Positions 1 to 9,291 of a DNA stretch of 64,000 nt are shown here, one piece after another. Source of the stretch: VRUE01 sp963703335 (GTDB taxonomy: Bacteria; Actinomycetota; Thermoleophilia; Solirubrobacterales; 70-9); the NCBI GenBank assembly GCA_963703335.1, contig OY969812.1, positions 1,550,001 to 1,614,000 on the forward strand. The letters run 5' to 3'. How positions within the stretch are numbered: position 1 is the stretch's first letter; every line of letters starts with the position of its first letter. Position numbers and translations under genes: made by a program. The notes beneath the pieces are model-generated. The model made no database searches. It was not told the origin of the DNA and saw only the letters and a program-made list of their open reading frames with translations.

Positions 1-402
1 CCCGCCGCCGCGGACTTCGAGGAGCTGCGGGGCGCCCGCCAGGCGCTAGTCGTCAGCTTCAAGCGCTCCGGCGAGCCGGTCCCCACGGTGGTCAACTGCG
101 CCCTCTCCGAGGAGGGCAAGCTCTACTTCAGGACCGAGCCCCAAACCGCGAAGGTGAAGCGAATCGCGAACGATTCGCGGGTGCTGGTCGGTCCCTGCAA
201 CCTGCGAGGCAAGCCGCGCGGGGAGCTGGCAGCAGGTAGGGCACAGGTCCTGCCGGAGGCCGAGAGCGAAACCGCCTACGAGCTGATCAGGGCGAACTGG
301 AGCGCGACGATGCGTCCCGGCGAGCTGATCATGGACGGCGTCGGCGTGGAGGTCGTCTACGTCGAGGTCCAGGCCGAGACCGGGGTCGCTCAAACGGCGT
401 GA
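1..402 (+). CDS. PPOX-class (probably F420-dependent) oxidoreductase, 5' truncated
   Basis: Reading frame 1 is open from the first base of the window, so the N-terminus lies outside it. The visible ~133 residues follow the pyridoxamine-5'-phosphate-oxidase-like split barrel seen in small actinobacterial F420-dependent reductases. There is a strand with V-x-F-x-R-S-G-E-P-V, then G-K-L-Y-F-R-T, a K-V-K-R-I-x-N-D-x-R-V cofactor-binding segment, and an A-P-C-N-type turn (here G-P-C-N-L-R-G). The family reduces small molecules with F420H2 or binds FMN; the substrate cannot be told. The stop overlaps the GTG of the next gene by 4 bp (GTGA), so the two are probably co-translated. A GTG at 88 is internal to the barrel and not a credible start. 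Confidence 0.75.
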   Translation, partial: PAAADFEELRGARQALVVSFKRSGEPVPTVVNCALSEEGKLYFRTEPQTAKVKRIANDSRVLVGPCNLRGKPRGELAAGRAQVLPEAESETAYELIRANWSATMRPGELIMDGVGVEVVYVEVQAETGVAQTA

Positions 403-1550
403 GCGGGTCTCCCGAGCGCCACGAAGTCATCGTGATCGGCGCTGGGGCGGCGGGGCTGGGTGTCTCCGCCGAACTCCAACGGCGAGGCATCGACGCGCTC
501 GTGCTGGAGCGCTCCGAGCGGGTCGGAGCCAGCTGGCGAGGGCGTTATGAGGACCTGCGGTTGAACAACGACCGCTGGAGCTCACGGCTGCCGCGGTCCT
601 GGATGCCGCGGCGCGCCGGGCGCTGGCCGGCGCGTGACGACTTCATCGCCTACCTGGAGGACTATGCGTCCCGCCGCGACCTCAGCGTCCGCTTTGGCGT
701 GGACGTGCGGCGGATCGAGCACGAGGCGGCCGATTGGCGCCTCGACACATCAGCCGGTCCGCTTCGGGCGCGCTTCGTCGTCGTCTGCACCGGCCACGAT
801 CGCGTTCCGCGGCTTCCGGACTGGCCTGGCTCCGAGGAGTCAAGCATCGAGCTCCTCCACGCCGCCGAGTTCCGCAGAGCGGAGGACTTCCGCCATAAAG
901 ACGTGCTGGTCGTCGGCCTCGGCACCTCCGCGACGGAGATCGCAACGAGGCTGGCTGACGGGTACGCCAAGCGAGTGCGCGTCGCGGTGCGGACCCCGCC
1001 CAACCTGATGCCCGCTGAATTCCTCGGCCTGCCGATCACGGTCTTCGCCCGCCTCTTCCAAGCCGCGCCGGCGAGCGTCGTGGATCGCGTCGCATCGCTG
1101 GTCAAATGGCTCACGATCGGCGACCTCAGCCGCTACGGCCTGGCCCCCGCCCCATATGGAGTCGCAACCGAGCTTGCCACCAAGGGAATGGGCCCGGTAA
1201 TCGATCGAGGCATCGTCGAAGCGCTCAAGAGCGGTCGCGTGGAGCTGGTCGCCGCAGTGGAGGGCCTCACCTCCGACGAGGTCACCCTTACCGACGGCAA
1301 GCGCATCCGGCCGGAGGTGATGATCGCCGCGACCGGCTACCGCTCAGGGCTGAACGAGATAGTGGGACACCTCGGGGTCCTGAAGGACTCAGGCGAGCCG
1401 GCGGCACTCGGAGCCCAGCCGCACCCGGCAGCACCCGGCCTCTACTTCTGCGGATACCGCCTCCCCCTCTCAGGCGAGCTGTCCGGCATGCGGCGCGACT
1501 CCCACCGGATCGCCAAGTCGATTGCTGCCGAAACACCGGTCAGCGCATAG
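399..1550 (+). CDS. FAD/NAD(P)-binding monooxygenase-like oxidoreductase (CzcO/FMO type)
   Basis: A 383-aa flavoprotein. An N-terminal dinucleotide-binding motif G-A-G-A-A-G (about residues 14-19) binds FAD. A second Rossmann motif (V-V-G-L-G-T-S-A-T-E-I, about 170-180) fits NADPH. The closing A-T-G-Y (about 311-314) is typical of flavin-containing monooxygenase-like and CzcO-like proteins. The segment L-E-R-S-E-R-V-G-A-S-W-R-x-R-Y is the classical region after the FAD motif in this family. It probably hydroxylates or oxygenates a lipophilic substrate in the cytosol; the substrate is unknown. The GTG start overlaps the upstream stop, consistent with a two-gene operon with the PPOX protein. 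Confidence 0.8.
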   Translation: MSGSPERHEVIVIGAGAAGLGVSAELQRRGIDALVLERSERVGASWRGRYEDLRLNNDRWSSRLPRSWMPRRAGRWPARDDFIAYLEDYASRRDLSVRFGVDVRRIEHEAADWRLDTSAGPLRARFVVVCTGHDRVPRLPDWPGSEESSIELLHAAEFRRAEDFRHKDVLVVGLGTSATEIATRLADGYAKRVRVAVRTPPNLMPAEFLGLPITVFARLFQAAPASVVDRVASLVKWLTIGDLSRYGLAPAPYGVATELATKGMGPVIDRGIVEALKSGRVELVAAVEGLTSDEVTLTDGKRIRPEVMIAATGYRSGLNEIVGHLGVLKDSGEPAALGAQPHPAAPGLYFCGYRLPLSGELSGMRRDSHRIAKSIAAETPVSA

Positions 1551-1775
1551 CGCCCCTATTTCCCGACCCGCCCACTCACCGACCGCCACCCCTTCATCGC
1601 CAGCACTGACCAGGGCCACGTCAAGCCGGCACCTCACCGGTGCTCCTCACCTGTCGGGCGCCAAAGGCGTGCCCTTGGGGGCGACTGAGCAAAGGTGCAC
1701 AGCCGCAGCCAGGCTAGAGCGACCCATCATCCCGCCTCTCAGCCCAGGGTTGCGGCTCGAAGAGCCACCCGGGCG

Positions 1776-4700
1776 TCACCCGGGCGCATACTTCCCGTGA
1801 CCGCAGTACTCCTGTGCCGTCAAGTCGAAGCTCTTCGTTTGGTTTTCGGCCACGGACCCTTTATGTTTCCCCTTCCCAGTCGCTATCACACCAGCGACAG
1901 TGACCAGGGAGACCGTGAGCGTCACGTGCATCTGATACTCGGTATCAGCATCACAGACGAAGGACTCATCGAGGGAGTAGTGACGCGGCGAGTGCTCCGG
2001 CAGGTTCACGTCGACGTCCTCGCAGTCGCTTTCCATACCGCAATAGGGCCCCTTGCAGAATGTTTTCCCGAGGCATTCGCCACCGCGCGCCTTTTCGAAA
2101 GTGACGTGCATCTTGTGGATCGTGATGACAACGGCCTTGCTCTTCATGCAGTTGACCCTCAAGCGAGAATACATACGGCCCTTGCCCCCATGCGTGCGCT
2201 TCTTGGAGAAGACATGGAGCTTCACCCCGCAGCCAGCGCCGTAGTCGTTCTCGTAGGGCTTTTCCCCGCTCAGGTCGAACTGGTTGACCGGATCGGCGTT
2301 TGAGTAGTCATAGGCGCTGGCAGAGCCGCCTGCAACTGGATCCGGCGAGATGAAGCGCCCCATCTTCGGCACATAGCTGCGCACGCCCATCTGGATGATG
2401 CCCGAGGGGAACTCTGTCCTTCTGCCTTTGCTGCCCAACCAGCCGAACTTGGCTGCTCCCGATTTCAGCGGGGTGCCGAACTCGTCAAAGCTCTGAGTGG
2501 AGAGCAGTTTGGTTTTGGTGGGATCGATGTCTGCGGTGGCGACGACGTCGCCGTGCATGTCGGCCAGCTGCAGGGTGACGCTGCCTGTGCTCGACTGGAC
2601 CGCACCCAGGGCTCCGCCGAGGGCAGAGATGTTGCGGGTCCAATTGGCGCCTTCCTGGATCCAGACGGGCATGTCTGAGCCGCTGGCGTAGTGGTAGACC
2701 TCGGTCCCTGACTGGCTGCCGCTTCGGGTCCGCTTTCGCTGGCGCCCGGCGGAGTCGAGTTCGTAGGTATTGGTCAGCCCGTCCTGGATTTGGCTTTTGA
2801 TCTGGTTGTTGACGTAGTAGCTCGTCGTGAGGGCGCCACCGCCCGAGTAGGCCGAGGGCAGGCTGGTCATGCGCCCGAGGCTGTCATAGACGATGCCCGA
2901 ACCGATCAAGCGATCGGCGGAGTCATAGGTGCTGCTCTGTTTGGTGCCCGCCGAGGTCATGTCGCAAGCGCCTTCTTTCGGTGCGCGGGTCGTCACCGAG
3001 GTGCGGTTTGAGTCTTTGTCATAGACGTAGGCGCGGGTGGTGCAGCCTTCGAGGTTGGGCGTCTGCTTTGCCAAGGTCAGCCTGCCTGCCCTGTCGTAGG
3101 CGTATTCCTCGCTTGTCAGGTTGCTTTGCTGCTTGGTGACCTGACCCCGGATCGACTTTTCCTGGCTGAACTGCAGCCAGGTGCAGCCCGAGGAGCAATA
3201 GCTTTCCTTTTGGTAGCGCAGGGAGACGGCGGTTCCCGCCTCGTCGTAGGTGATCTGCTGGGCGAGGCCGTTTGGCAGGAGCTGTTGGATCATCTTGCCG
3301 TCGGCGTTGTAGCTGGCGGTGAAGGTCCCCGCCGCGGAGTCGACCAGTTTGGTCGCCACGCCAGTTTTTTCGTCGTAGGTGAGCGTCTGGGTGCCTTTGC
3401 CGTCAGAGGCAAGCACCACGCGTCCCATCAGGTCATAGGTGGTTTCCGATTTGCCGCCGTCTGCGTCTTCGTATTTGGTCGGCCGGCCGAGTTTGTCGTA
3501 GGTGGTTTTGACTTCTTGGGTGTCGAATTCGCTGCAGCTTTCGGGGGATTCGCATTTGAAGCGCTGCGCGATCACCGCCCCGGTGGTGGTGCTGTAGGTG
3601 GGTTCGACCGCTGGAACCGACGTGCTTTCGCCGGCGACGCCGGTCTGTTTGGTCTTGATCACGCGCCCGGCGGAGTCATAGGTGATCGTCGTCGTGCGCT
3701 TCAGCACGCCGTTGGTTTTCTCCTGGATTTCTTCCGGCTGGTCGAGGTTGGAGTATTTGGTGAACCAGGTCCAGGGCAGCTTCGGGTTGCTTTCCGCTGG
3801 GCTTGGGTCAGCGGCCGGGTAGGTCACGCAGGGCAGGCCGGCCCAAGGGGCGTTGTTGCCGCAGGCGGTTTGATCTGTGTTGGCTTCCTTGGTGTAGTAG
3901 ACGGTCTTGGTCGTGCCATCGCCGCTGCTAGTGGCGCTCGGCTGGCGTACTTCCTTGACTAGACCGGGAGATTGAGATTCTTTGGGGTAGTAGACGGTCT
4001 TGGTGATCAGGTTGAGGTGTTCGGGTTCAGAGCCCGGGTCGACGATCGATTCGATCGGGGCTTTCAGCGTCCAGTCGTATTTGGTTTCGGTGACGCTTTG
4101 GTCGTAAATGCCTTCCTGCCCAGGAAGTTGGGCGCCGACGCGTTCCTTGGTCGGCAGGTGCGGGAATGGAGCGCCTGCCGCTTTTTCTTCTGGGGTCTGT
4201 ACGAAGTCTTTGTCGTACTCGATCGTCGTCTGGGTGCGCGCTTCGACTGTTTCACCCGATTCCAGGCGCACTTTGTGCAGCGGGCCCCAGGACTGCAGCA
4301 TCTCGGTGCCGTCGGCGTTGTAGGTGGAGTGGGAGTCGAGCTCTTTGGAGCGGGCGACCGTGTCTGTGGCCGCCAGCGCCGTGAGTCGGTTCTGAGCGCC
4401 GAGGCTGCGGATCACGTTGCCCTTTGAATCGATTTCGCTGGTCGAGATTGAGGGGCCCGAGGCGCCTGGCAGCTGTGGGCTGGCCGTGTTGACCTCATAG
4501 CCATCGGGGTCCATGTAGTGGACCATCGCCCGGGAGAAGTCGGTCGGGCGCGGGCTGCTAGGCACCTGCGTCGGTGGGAAGATCGCCGTGGCGTCAACCG
4601 GGTAGTCGCTTTGTCCCCATTTGGCGACGGTCGCCGGGCTCATGTCGTAGGGAGCGCCTTCGCCGCTTCGTTTCACTTGATAGGCGATCGTGGTCGTGGC

Positions 4701-7700
4701 CGTTGAAGGACTTGTCAGCGTGGCGCGGCTAACGCTCTTCAGGCGTTCCATAACTTCGCTGTCTTCGGTTGACGAATAGCCCCCTTCGCCCGCTTTGAAT
4801 TCGCCGCCCTGGTAGTAGCTGAAGCTCCATGGTTCTTCGCCAGGAGGCGTCAGCGACGTCATCCTCCAGATGTGTCCCGGGTCATAGCTGTATTTCTCCT
4901 TCAAAGCGGGAGAGATGCGCGGATCCCACTCGGCAATCAAGCGGTTTTGGGGGTCGTATTCGTATTCGGCGACTTTCTGTTTCAGTGCTTCATTGCCGGA
5001 GGCGTTGTAATAGTCGATCGAGGAGAGGCGCATCGAACCGCCGCAGTTGCATGGTGAATATTGGAAGGTGAGAGTGCGACAACCCGCTTCTTTGGTCGAG
5101 CTAGCATCAGTGCAAGGGACGCCTGAGGGACCGGGAGCGATCATCCTCCCAAGCACGAAGAAGAGCGAGCCACCTTCTTTGAACTGAAGGAATTCGTAGA
5201 CCATCCGTGCCGATTTGGACGTCGCCTGCCAGGAGATCGATTTGGGAACGAAGGAACCGCTGATGCTGCTGTTTTTCGTGAAGACCGTATGCGTGCCTTC
5301 GGGGCTGGCGAGTTCGAAGGCTTCGCCCGGTTTGGTGAGCACGTATTCCTTCATGTATTCGGGGGCGATGTAGTTGCTGCCGGAGATGTCGAATGCTGCG
5401 CCGCCGCCTTCGTTGTCGAGCAGTTCGATCCAGTCGGCGGCGGGAATCGCTTCTTCGACCATGCATTCATCTTTGGGAAATCCTTCTTGGATGCATTCGT
5501 CGTCGTACTGGGCTTCCACCGCGTTTTCGTGGCGTTCGCGCAGTTCGGTCCAGGCTTCTCCTGGATATGCCTGTTCCATCGGCCCCGAGGGCTGCCACAT
5601 GCCGCCGAGCACATAAGAGGTATTGGAATGGCCAGCCCCGTAGTTCGATTCGTAGGTACGGTTGAATTCGAGGCTTGCCTCGGAGCCGGGAATCGGAATC
5701 GATACGTCAGTGCGGCTGATCGTGTAGTGGCCGGTCAGCAGGTCGAGAGAGGTGGGTCCGATCTGCGCGGTGGCGTCGGTGGGGGCACCCACTCCTCCAT
5801 ACGTTCCGCCGTATACATATAGGAATTCGGTCGTCACCGGTTCGCTTGCGCCGGCGGCATTGACACCGCCATCAAATACGGCGCGGAACTTAATGTTTAC
5901 TTCGGGATAGCCTTTTTCGGCGAACGGTTTGCAGCCGCTAGGCTTGAGGAAGACCGGTTCTGTCTGGCCCGGGTTGCTAGTTGCCGCAAGAGGCCATTTG
6001 ACCTGTTTGCCCTGGCCGTCGATCACGCATTCGGCCGGAATGGTCCTGAATTCTTTCCATGAAAAAGAATCGAGCTTCATCTGGAAGGTAACGCCGCTCA
6101 CGCCACCGCCCGAGGGCGGGTTGCCCCATTGCGCCTTCAGCGTGTAGTAGCTGACAGTCTTCTTACCCTCTTCGGGCGAGGTGAGCTTGCTGGTCGAGGG
6201 AGCCGGGGGGTAGATGTCGAGGTTGAACGTGTAGCTCGCCGGCGTCGGGTCGACGTGCCCGTCTTTGTCGGTTGCCGTGACCGTGAAGGTGTGCCAGCCC
6301 GAGCCCATTCCCGCCGGGAGCGCGTAGGGGCTGGTGCAGGGCGTCGCCGAGATTTCGGGGTTTTTGAAGGTGCATTTGTAGGTCACCCCGGACTCCTCCG
6401 AGCTGAAGGTGATCGGCGATTTGTCGCCGCTGGTGTAGCTCGGCATTAGCGAGGTGATCGTCGTTTCCGGCGTGTCGATCAGCGTGAAGCTGCGTTCGGC
6501 CGGCGTTTCGTCTTTGTTGCCGGGGACGTATACGGCACGTGTTTTGAAGAGGTGGGCGCCCTCCGCGAGTCCTTTGTAGGAGATCGGAGAGGTGCAGGGC
6601 GTGTAGGGGGCGCTGTCGAACGAGCACTCGAGCGTCGAGGTCGACTTGGTCGCGTTAAACGAGAATGAGACGTCGGGTATTGGCTGGGAGACCGTCCCGG
6701 ACGGTCCGCTGGTGATCTTCGTGTCTGGGGGCTGGGAGACTCCCGTGAGGGTTGGTTTGCCACTGATCGTGCCGGTGCCCGGCCCCGCTCCGCAAGCGCC
6801 GGTCCTTTCCCACTGCACTCCTTCGATTTTGGCGTCTAGTGAAACCCTCCGGTTGGCGCCCGAGCCGATGCCGGAGAGCGTGACGCCGCTGAGTCCCGTC
6901 TGCGGACCGACCGTGACGGTGCATAGCAGCGACCCTCCCGGGCCGTAGGCTTTGTATTCGATCTTGTCGCCGCCGGTGGTACAGCCAACCCCGAAGAGAC
7001 CGCTATATGGCGGACCGGCGTTTTTCAGATCGAGCGTGTAGTAACAGCTTTTCATGCTTACTGTCGTGTCGAGTTTGTTGCCTTTGCCGTCGATGGTCGT
7101 GCAGCTGTCATGGCTTGCATCCAGGGTCAGCTGTTTGGCGGATTTGGTGATTTTGTCCTGCAGGCTGGTTTCGCAAGTGGTCGTATTGGTGAGAAAAGTG
7201 AACGTCTGAGGGCTACCCCCGCTGATCGAAAGCGGATAGCTTTCGGCTTCAAAGCGCGGCTGTTCGGATTCTTTCGCTGATTCTTTGCCTGCCATATAGA
7301 GGCCGAAGGGAAGTTCGGAGACGACTTCGATTGGCTGCGATACCCCAGCCACCATCTGGCCTTTGACTTTCCAGCTCGGATTAAAAGAGGCTTCGCCGTT
7401 CATCGTGCAAGCAAACCCGCTGGTCGTGTAGTCGAGTCCCGTGACGTTGCTGAAGATTTCGACGACTCCCGAGTTGTTTTTGAAGGTGGCCGTAGCATCG
7501 AAACCGCTGTGTGGATTAATGGAGACTGTGCATCCCGAAAGTTTTTCGATCGTGATCGGGCCGCATCCAGGAGGACCTATGCTGAGTGTGCCTGGGAAGT
7601 TTTCGGAGGCTTCAGCGCCGGGGTCGAAGGTGAAATGACAACCATGCATGTCCATCGTTGCGTTGCCGTAATTGCACGATCCGGTCGAGTCAAATTGCTG

Positions 7701-7955
7701 CGTCGTCAAGGTCGTAGAAGGGCTGGACTGCGTGGCGGAGAACGACGGTGGTTCACACTGGTATTCGATGCCGAAGATTTTAAGGCGGCTGGTTCCACTG
7801 GTTTCCCCAGGCGTGAGTTTGAAGGTGGCCGGGTAGGGAAAGGCGCCTTTGGCGAGGAATCCCGAGGGTGAGGCCGACGCGACAGTGGCGTTGAGAAATG
7901 CCGTGAAGGCCAACACTGCAATAACACCTAGGCCCAGTTTGTGGATCCTCTTCAC
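1776..7955 (-). CDS. Secreted RHS/YD-repeat protein with variable Cys-rich C-terminus
   Basis: A 2059-aa protein beginning with a signal peptide (basic start, hydrophobic core to A-S-A-S at about 29). GTG start with a strong purine-rich SD (GGGGGAG) upstream. Residues ~35-390 hold two related Cys-containing beta domains. Then come two Ig-like stretches of the form C-S-F-D/x-P-C-T-S-P (~420-580). A segment near 735-760 opens the RHS part (D-V-S-I-P-I-P-G), YD repeats (Y-D-x-x-G-R) run to ~1800, and an RHS core (G-R-F-I-S-P-D-P) ends at D-L-S-G-E (residue 1898). The last ~161 residues are unrelated to the core and contain eight cysteines. RHS shells normally encapsulate a C-terminal effector, but no toxin family is recognisable and no immunity gene follows. 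Third codon positions are visibly more A/T-rich than neighbours, suggesting different history. Confidence 0.85.
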   Translation of the reverse strand: MKRIHKLGLGVIAVLAFTAFLNATVASASPSGFLAKGAFPYPATFKLTPGETSGTSRLKIFGIEYQCEPPSFSATQSSPSTTLTTQQFDSTGSCNYGNATMDMHGCHFTFDPGAEASENFPGTLSIGPPGCGPITIEKLSGCTVSINPHSGFDATATFKNNSGVVEIFSNVTGLDYTTSGFACTMNGEASFNPSWKVKGQMVAGVSQPIEVVSELPFGLYMAGKESAKESEQPRFEAESYPLSISGGSPQTFTFLTNTTTCETSLQDKITKSAKQLTLDASHDSCTTIDGKGNKLDTTVSMKSCYYTLDLKNAGPPYSGLFGVGCTTGGDKIEYKAYGPGGSLLCTVTVGPQTGLSGVTLSGIGSGANRRVSLDAKIEGVQWERTGACGAGPGTGTISGKPTLTGVSQPPDTKITSGPSGTVSQPIPDVSFSFNATKSTSTLECSFDSAPYTPCTSPISYKGLAEGAHLFKTRAVYVPGNKDETPAERSFTLIDTPETTITSLMPSYTSGDKSPITFSSEESGVTYKCTFKNPEISATPCTSPYALPAGMGSGWHTFTVTATDKDGHVDPTPASYTFNLDIYPPAPSTSKLTSPEEGKKTVSYYTLKAQWGNPPSGGGVSGVTFQMKLDSFSWKEFRTIPAECVIDGQGKQVKWPLAATSNPGQTEPVFLKPSGCKPFAEKGYPEVNIKFRAVFDGGVNAAGASEPVTTEFLYVYGGTYGGVGAPTDATAQIGPTSLDLLTGHYTISRTDVSIPIPGSEASLEFNRTYESNYGAGHSNTSYVLGGMWQPSGPMEQAYPGEAWTELRERHENAVEAQYDDECIQEGFPKDECMVEEAIPAADWIELLDNEGGGAAFDISGSNYIAPEYMKEYVLTKPGEAFELASPEGTHTVFTKNSSISGSFVPKSISWQATSKSARMVYEFLQFKEGGSLFFVLGRMIAPGPSGVPCTDASSTKEAGCRTLTFQYSPCNCGGSMRLSSIDYYNASGNEALKQKVAEYEYDPQNRLIAEWDPRISPALKEKYSYDPGHIWRMTSLTPPGEEPWSFSYYQGGEFKAGEGGYSSTEDSEVMERLKSVSRATLTSPSTATTTIAYQVKRSGEGAPYDMSPATVAKWGQSDYPVDATAIFPPTQVPSSPRPTDFSRAMVHYMDPDGYEVNTASPQLPGASGPSISTSEIDSKGNVIRSLGAQNRLTALAATDTVARSKELDSHSTYNADGTEMLQSWGPLHKVRLESGETVEARTQTTIEYDKDFVQTPEEKAAGAPFPHLPTKERVGAQLPGQEGIYDQSVTETKYDWTLKAPIESIVDPGSEPEHLNLITKTVYYPKESQSPGLVKEVRQPSATSSGDGTTKTVYYTKEANTDQTACGNNAPWAGLPCVTYPAADPSPAESNPKLPWTWFTKYSNLDQPEEIQEKTNGVLKRTTTITYDSAGRVIKTKQTGVAGESTSVPAVEPTYSTTTGAVIAQRFKCESPESCSEFDTQEVKTTYDKLGRPTKYEDADGGKSETTYDLMGRVVLASDGKGTQTLTYDEKTGVATKLVDSAAGTFTASYNADGKMIQQLLPNGLAQQITYDEAGTAVSLRYQKESYCSSGCTWLQFSQEKSIRGQVTKQQSNLTSEEYAYDRAGRLTLAKQTPNLEGCTTRAYVYDKDSNRTSVTTRAPKEGACDMTSAGTKQSSTYDSADRLIGSGIVYDSLGRMTSLPSAYSGGGALTTSYYVNNQIKSQIQDGLTNTYELDSAGRQRKRTRSGSQSGTEVYHYASGSDMPVWIQEGANWTRNISALGGALGAVQSSTGSVTLQLADMHGDVVATADIDPTKTKLLSTQSFDEFGTPLKSGAAKFGWLGSKGRRTEFPSGIIQMGVRSYVPKMGRFISPDPVAGGSASAYDYSNADPVNQFDLSGEKPYENDYGAGCGVKLHVFSKKRTHGGKGRMYSRLRVNCMKSKAVVITIHKMHVTFEKARGGECLGKTFCKGPYCGMESDCEDVDVNLPEHSPRHYSLDESFVCDADTEYQMHVTLTVSLVTVAGVIATGKGKHKGSVAENQTKSFDLTAQEYCGHGKYAPG

Positions 7956-8082
7956 TTTGCTCCCCCCTCAGCGTGGCTCTAGCCACTGGTGTTAATCCCC
8001 GGCAAACCGAGGCTGCTGTTACTGAGGCTCTCGTATCCCTTTCAGGCTCGCTTCACCAATGTGGTGAGAAAGGCGATGCTCG

Positions 8083-9258
8083 CTAACCAGTGTGGTGAAC
8101 GACAAGATGGAGTTCCCGCAGGCGCAAAGCGGTCTCCAGATCGGGCATGCAGGAGTCGAGCGGCCTGCCGAACTTCTCTTCGGCCATGCGCAGGCGAGCG
8201 GTGAGTGTGTGCCGATCGATTCCCAAGGCCGCGGCAGCCGAGGAGACATTCCGCCCCGCGGCAAGGTAGGCGCGCAGCGCTTGACGAAGGATCTTCCCGC
8301 CGTCTCGTTCGGTCTCCAAGGGCTTCAGGTAGAGGTGGCGAAGGGAGGCGGCGAGTAGGCCGTCGCGGAGGACCGTGGCGAGCAAGGCGACATCGGAATA
8401 GCGCACGCAGGCCTGTGGACCGCTTAGGGCGATCGGTAGAGCGGCGGCAGCCTGGCGGTGTGAGAGGCGCCAGCCGGCGAGACCTTCAGCGGGCTCGCCG
8501 ATCGCGACTGCGGTCTGTTCTGGCCAGGACCTTGCGAGCAGCGAGCCGATCTCGCCTGAGTCAAACTTGCGCCCGCCACCTAGCCAGGCCCAGGCGGTGC
8601 ACTCCTCAGGTTGAACGAGCAGCAAGCGACGGTCGAGGGCGTCGCCGAGCCCTCGGACGGCCTGAACAGCGTCGGGCCCGAAGGCGAGGAGACCAAGATG
8701 CTGAGCATCGAAGTCATAGCCGAGCTCGGCGACATCCACCAGCTCGCCGCTGAGAATCCTTCGCGCGCAGTCGGCTCGACGCTGCTCGGTGGAGTTGACG
8801 CGGAATTCGGACTCGCGTGCATACTCCTCGCTGACGGCGTCGAGGAGACGATCGAGGAGGACCGCCTGCGAGCGAAGGACTGCCTTGAGTTCGATTTTAT
8901 CGAGCAGTTCGCCCTCCTGGACCAAGAAATCGCCGAGGATCGAGTAGCCCGCAAAGTAACGGCGCAGGACGGTGTCGAGACTGACGCCGCCGCGAGCCGC
9001 GAGTCGGGCCTGGACGAGAAGCGCCGGCGGAACCGGCAGGTTTGCTGAGCGGCCCTCGATCGCACTGAGGCCGTGATCGAGGGCAATGGAAACGGCTGTT
9101 CGCAGGCCTTCTGCGTAGGCGGGATCGGCAACCTCAGTCGGATCGGAGATCGAGTAAACGCGGGTGAGGGTCGCGTGCTCGATATCTGCGCGTCGTTCCC
9201 GAAGCCGCGCGGCTAAGGCGGCCCGGCCCTGTTCGAGGTGCATGCCTGCGCGTGCCAC
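8083..9258 (-). CDS. PucR/CdaR-type transcriptional regulator
   Basis: A 391-aa cytosolic DNA-binding protein. The C-terminal ~65 residues match the PucR-type helix-turn-helix (…L-R-A-Y-L-A-A-G-R-N-V-S-S-A-A-A-A-L-G-I-D-R-H-T-L-x-x-R-L). The middle resembles the degenerate GGDEF-like domain common in the family, and the N-terminus is an all-helical sensing region without a recognisable ligand motif. The GTG at 9258 is preceded by GGAG at a good distance. It sits only 33 nt downstream of the last gene of the large secreted-protein operon and on the same strand, so it may be that operon's terminal gene and act on it; this is inference. A short TCACCA/TGGTGA dyad lies just past its stop. Confidence 0.85.
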   Translation of the reverse strand: MARAGMHLEQGRAALAARLRERRADIEHATLTRVYSISDPTEVADPAYAEGLRTAVSIALDHGLSAIEGRSANLPVPPALLVQARLAARGGVSLDTVLRRYFAGYSILGDFLVQEGELLDKIELKAVLRSQAVLLDRLLDAVSEEYARESEFRVNSTEQRRADCARRILSGELVDVAELGYDFDAQHLGLLAFGPDAVQAVRGLGDALDRRLLLVQPEECTAWAWLGGGRKFDSGEIGSLLARSWPEQTAVAIGEPAEGLAGWRLSHRQAAAALPIALSGPQACVRYSDVALLATVLRDGLLAASLRHLYLKPLETERDGGKILRQALRAYLAAGRNVSSAAAALGIDRHTLTARLRMAEEKFGRPLDSCMPDLETALRLRELHLVVHHTG

Positions 9259-9291
9259 CCGATCACTCCGGATCTGTGCCGAGGATGGTGC

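Noticed and set aside
1899..2059. Idea (in residue numbers of the RHS protein) that the C-terminus is a known nuclease or ADP-ribosyltransferase toxin
   Set aside because: No catalytic motif was found; only cysteine-rich beta sequence.
8053..8067. TCACCA/TGGTGA dyad as an operator or attachment site
   Set aside because: Only 6-bp arms, single occurrence and located past a stop codon; too weak alone.
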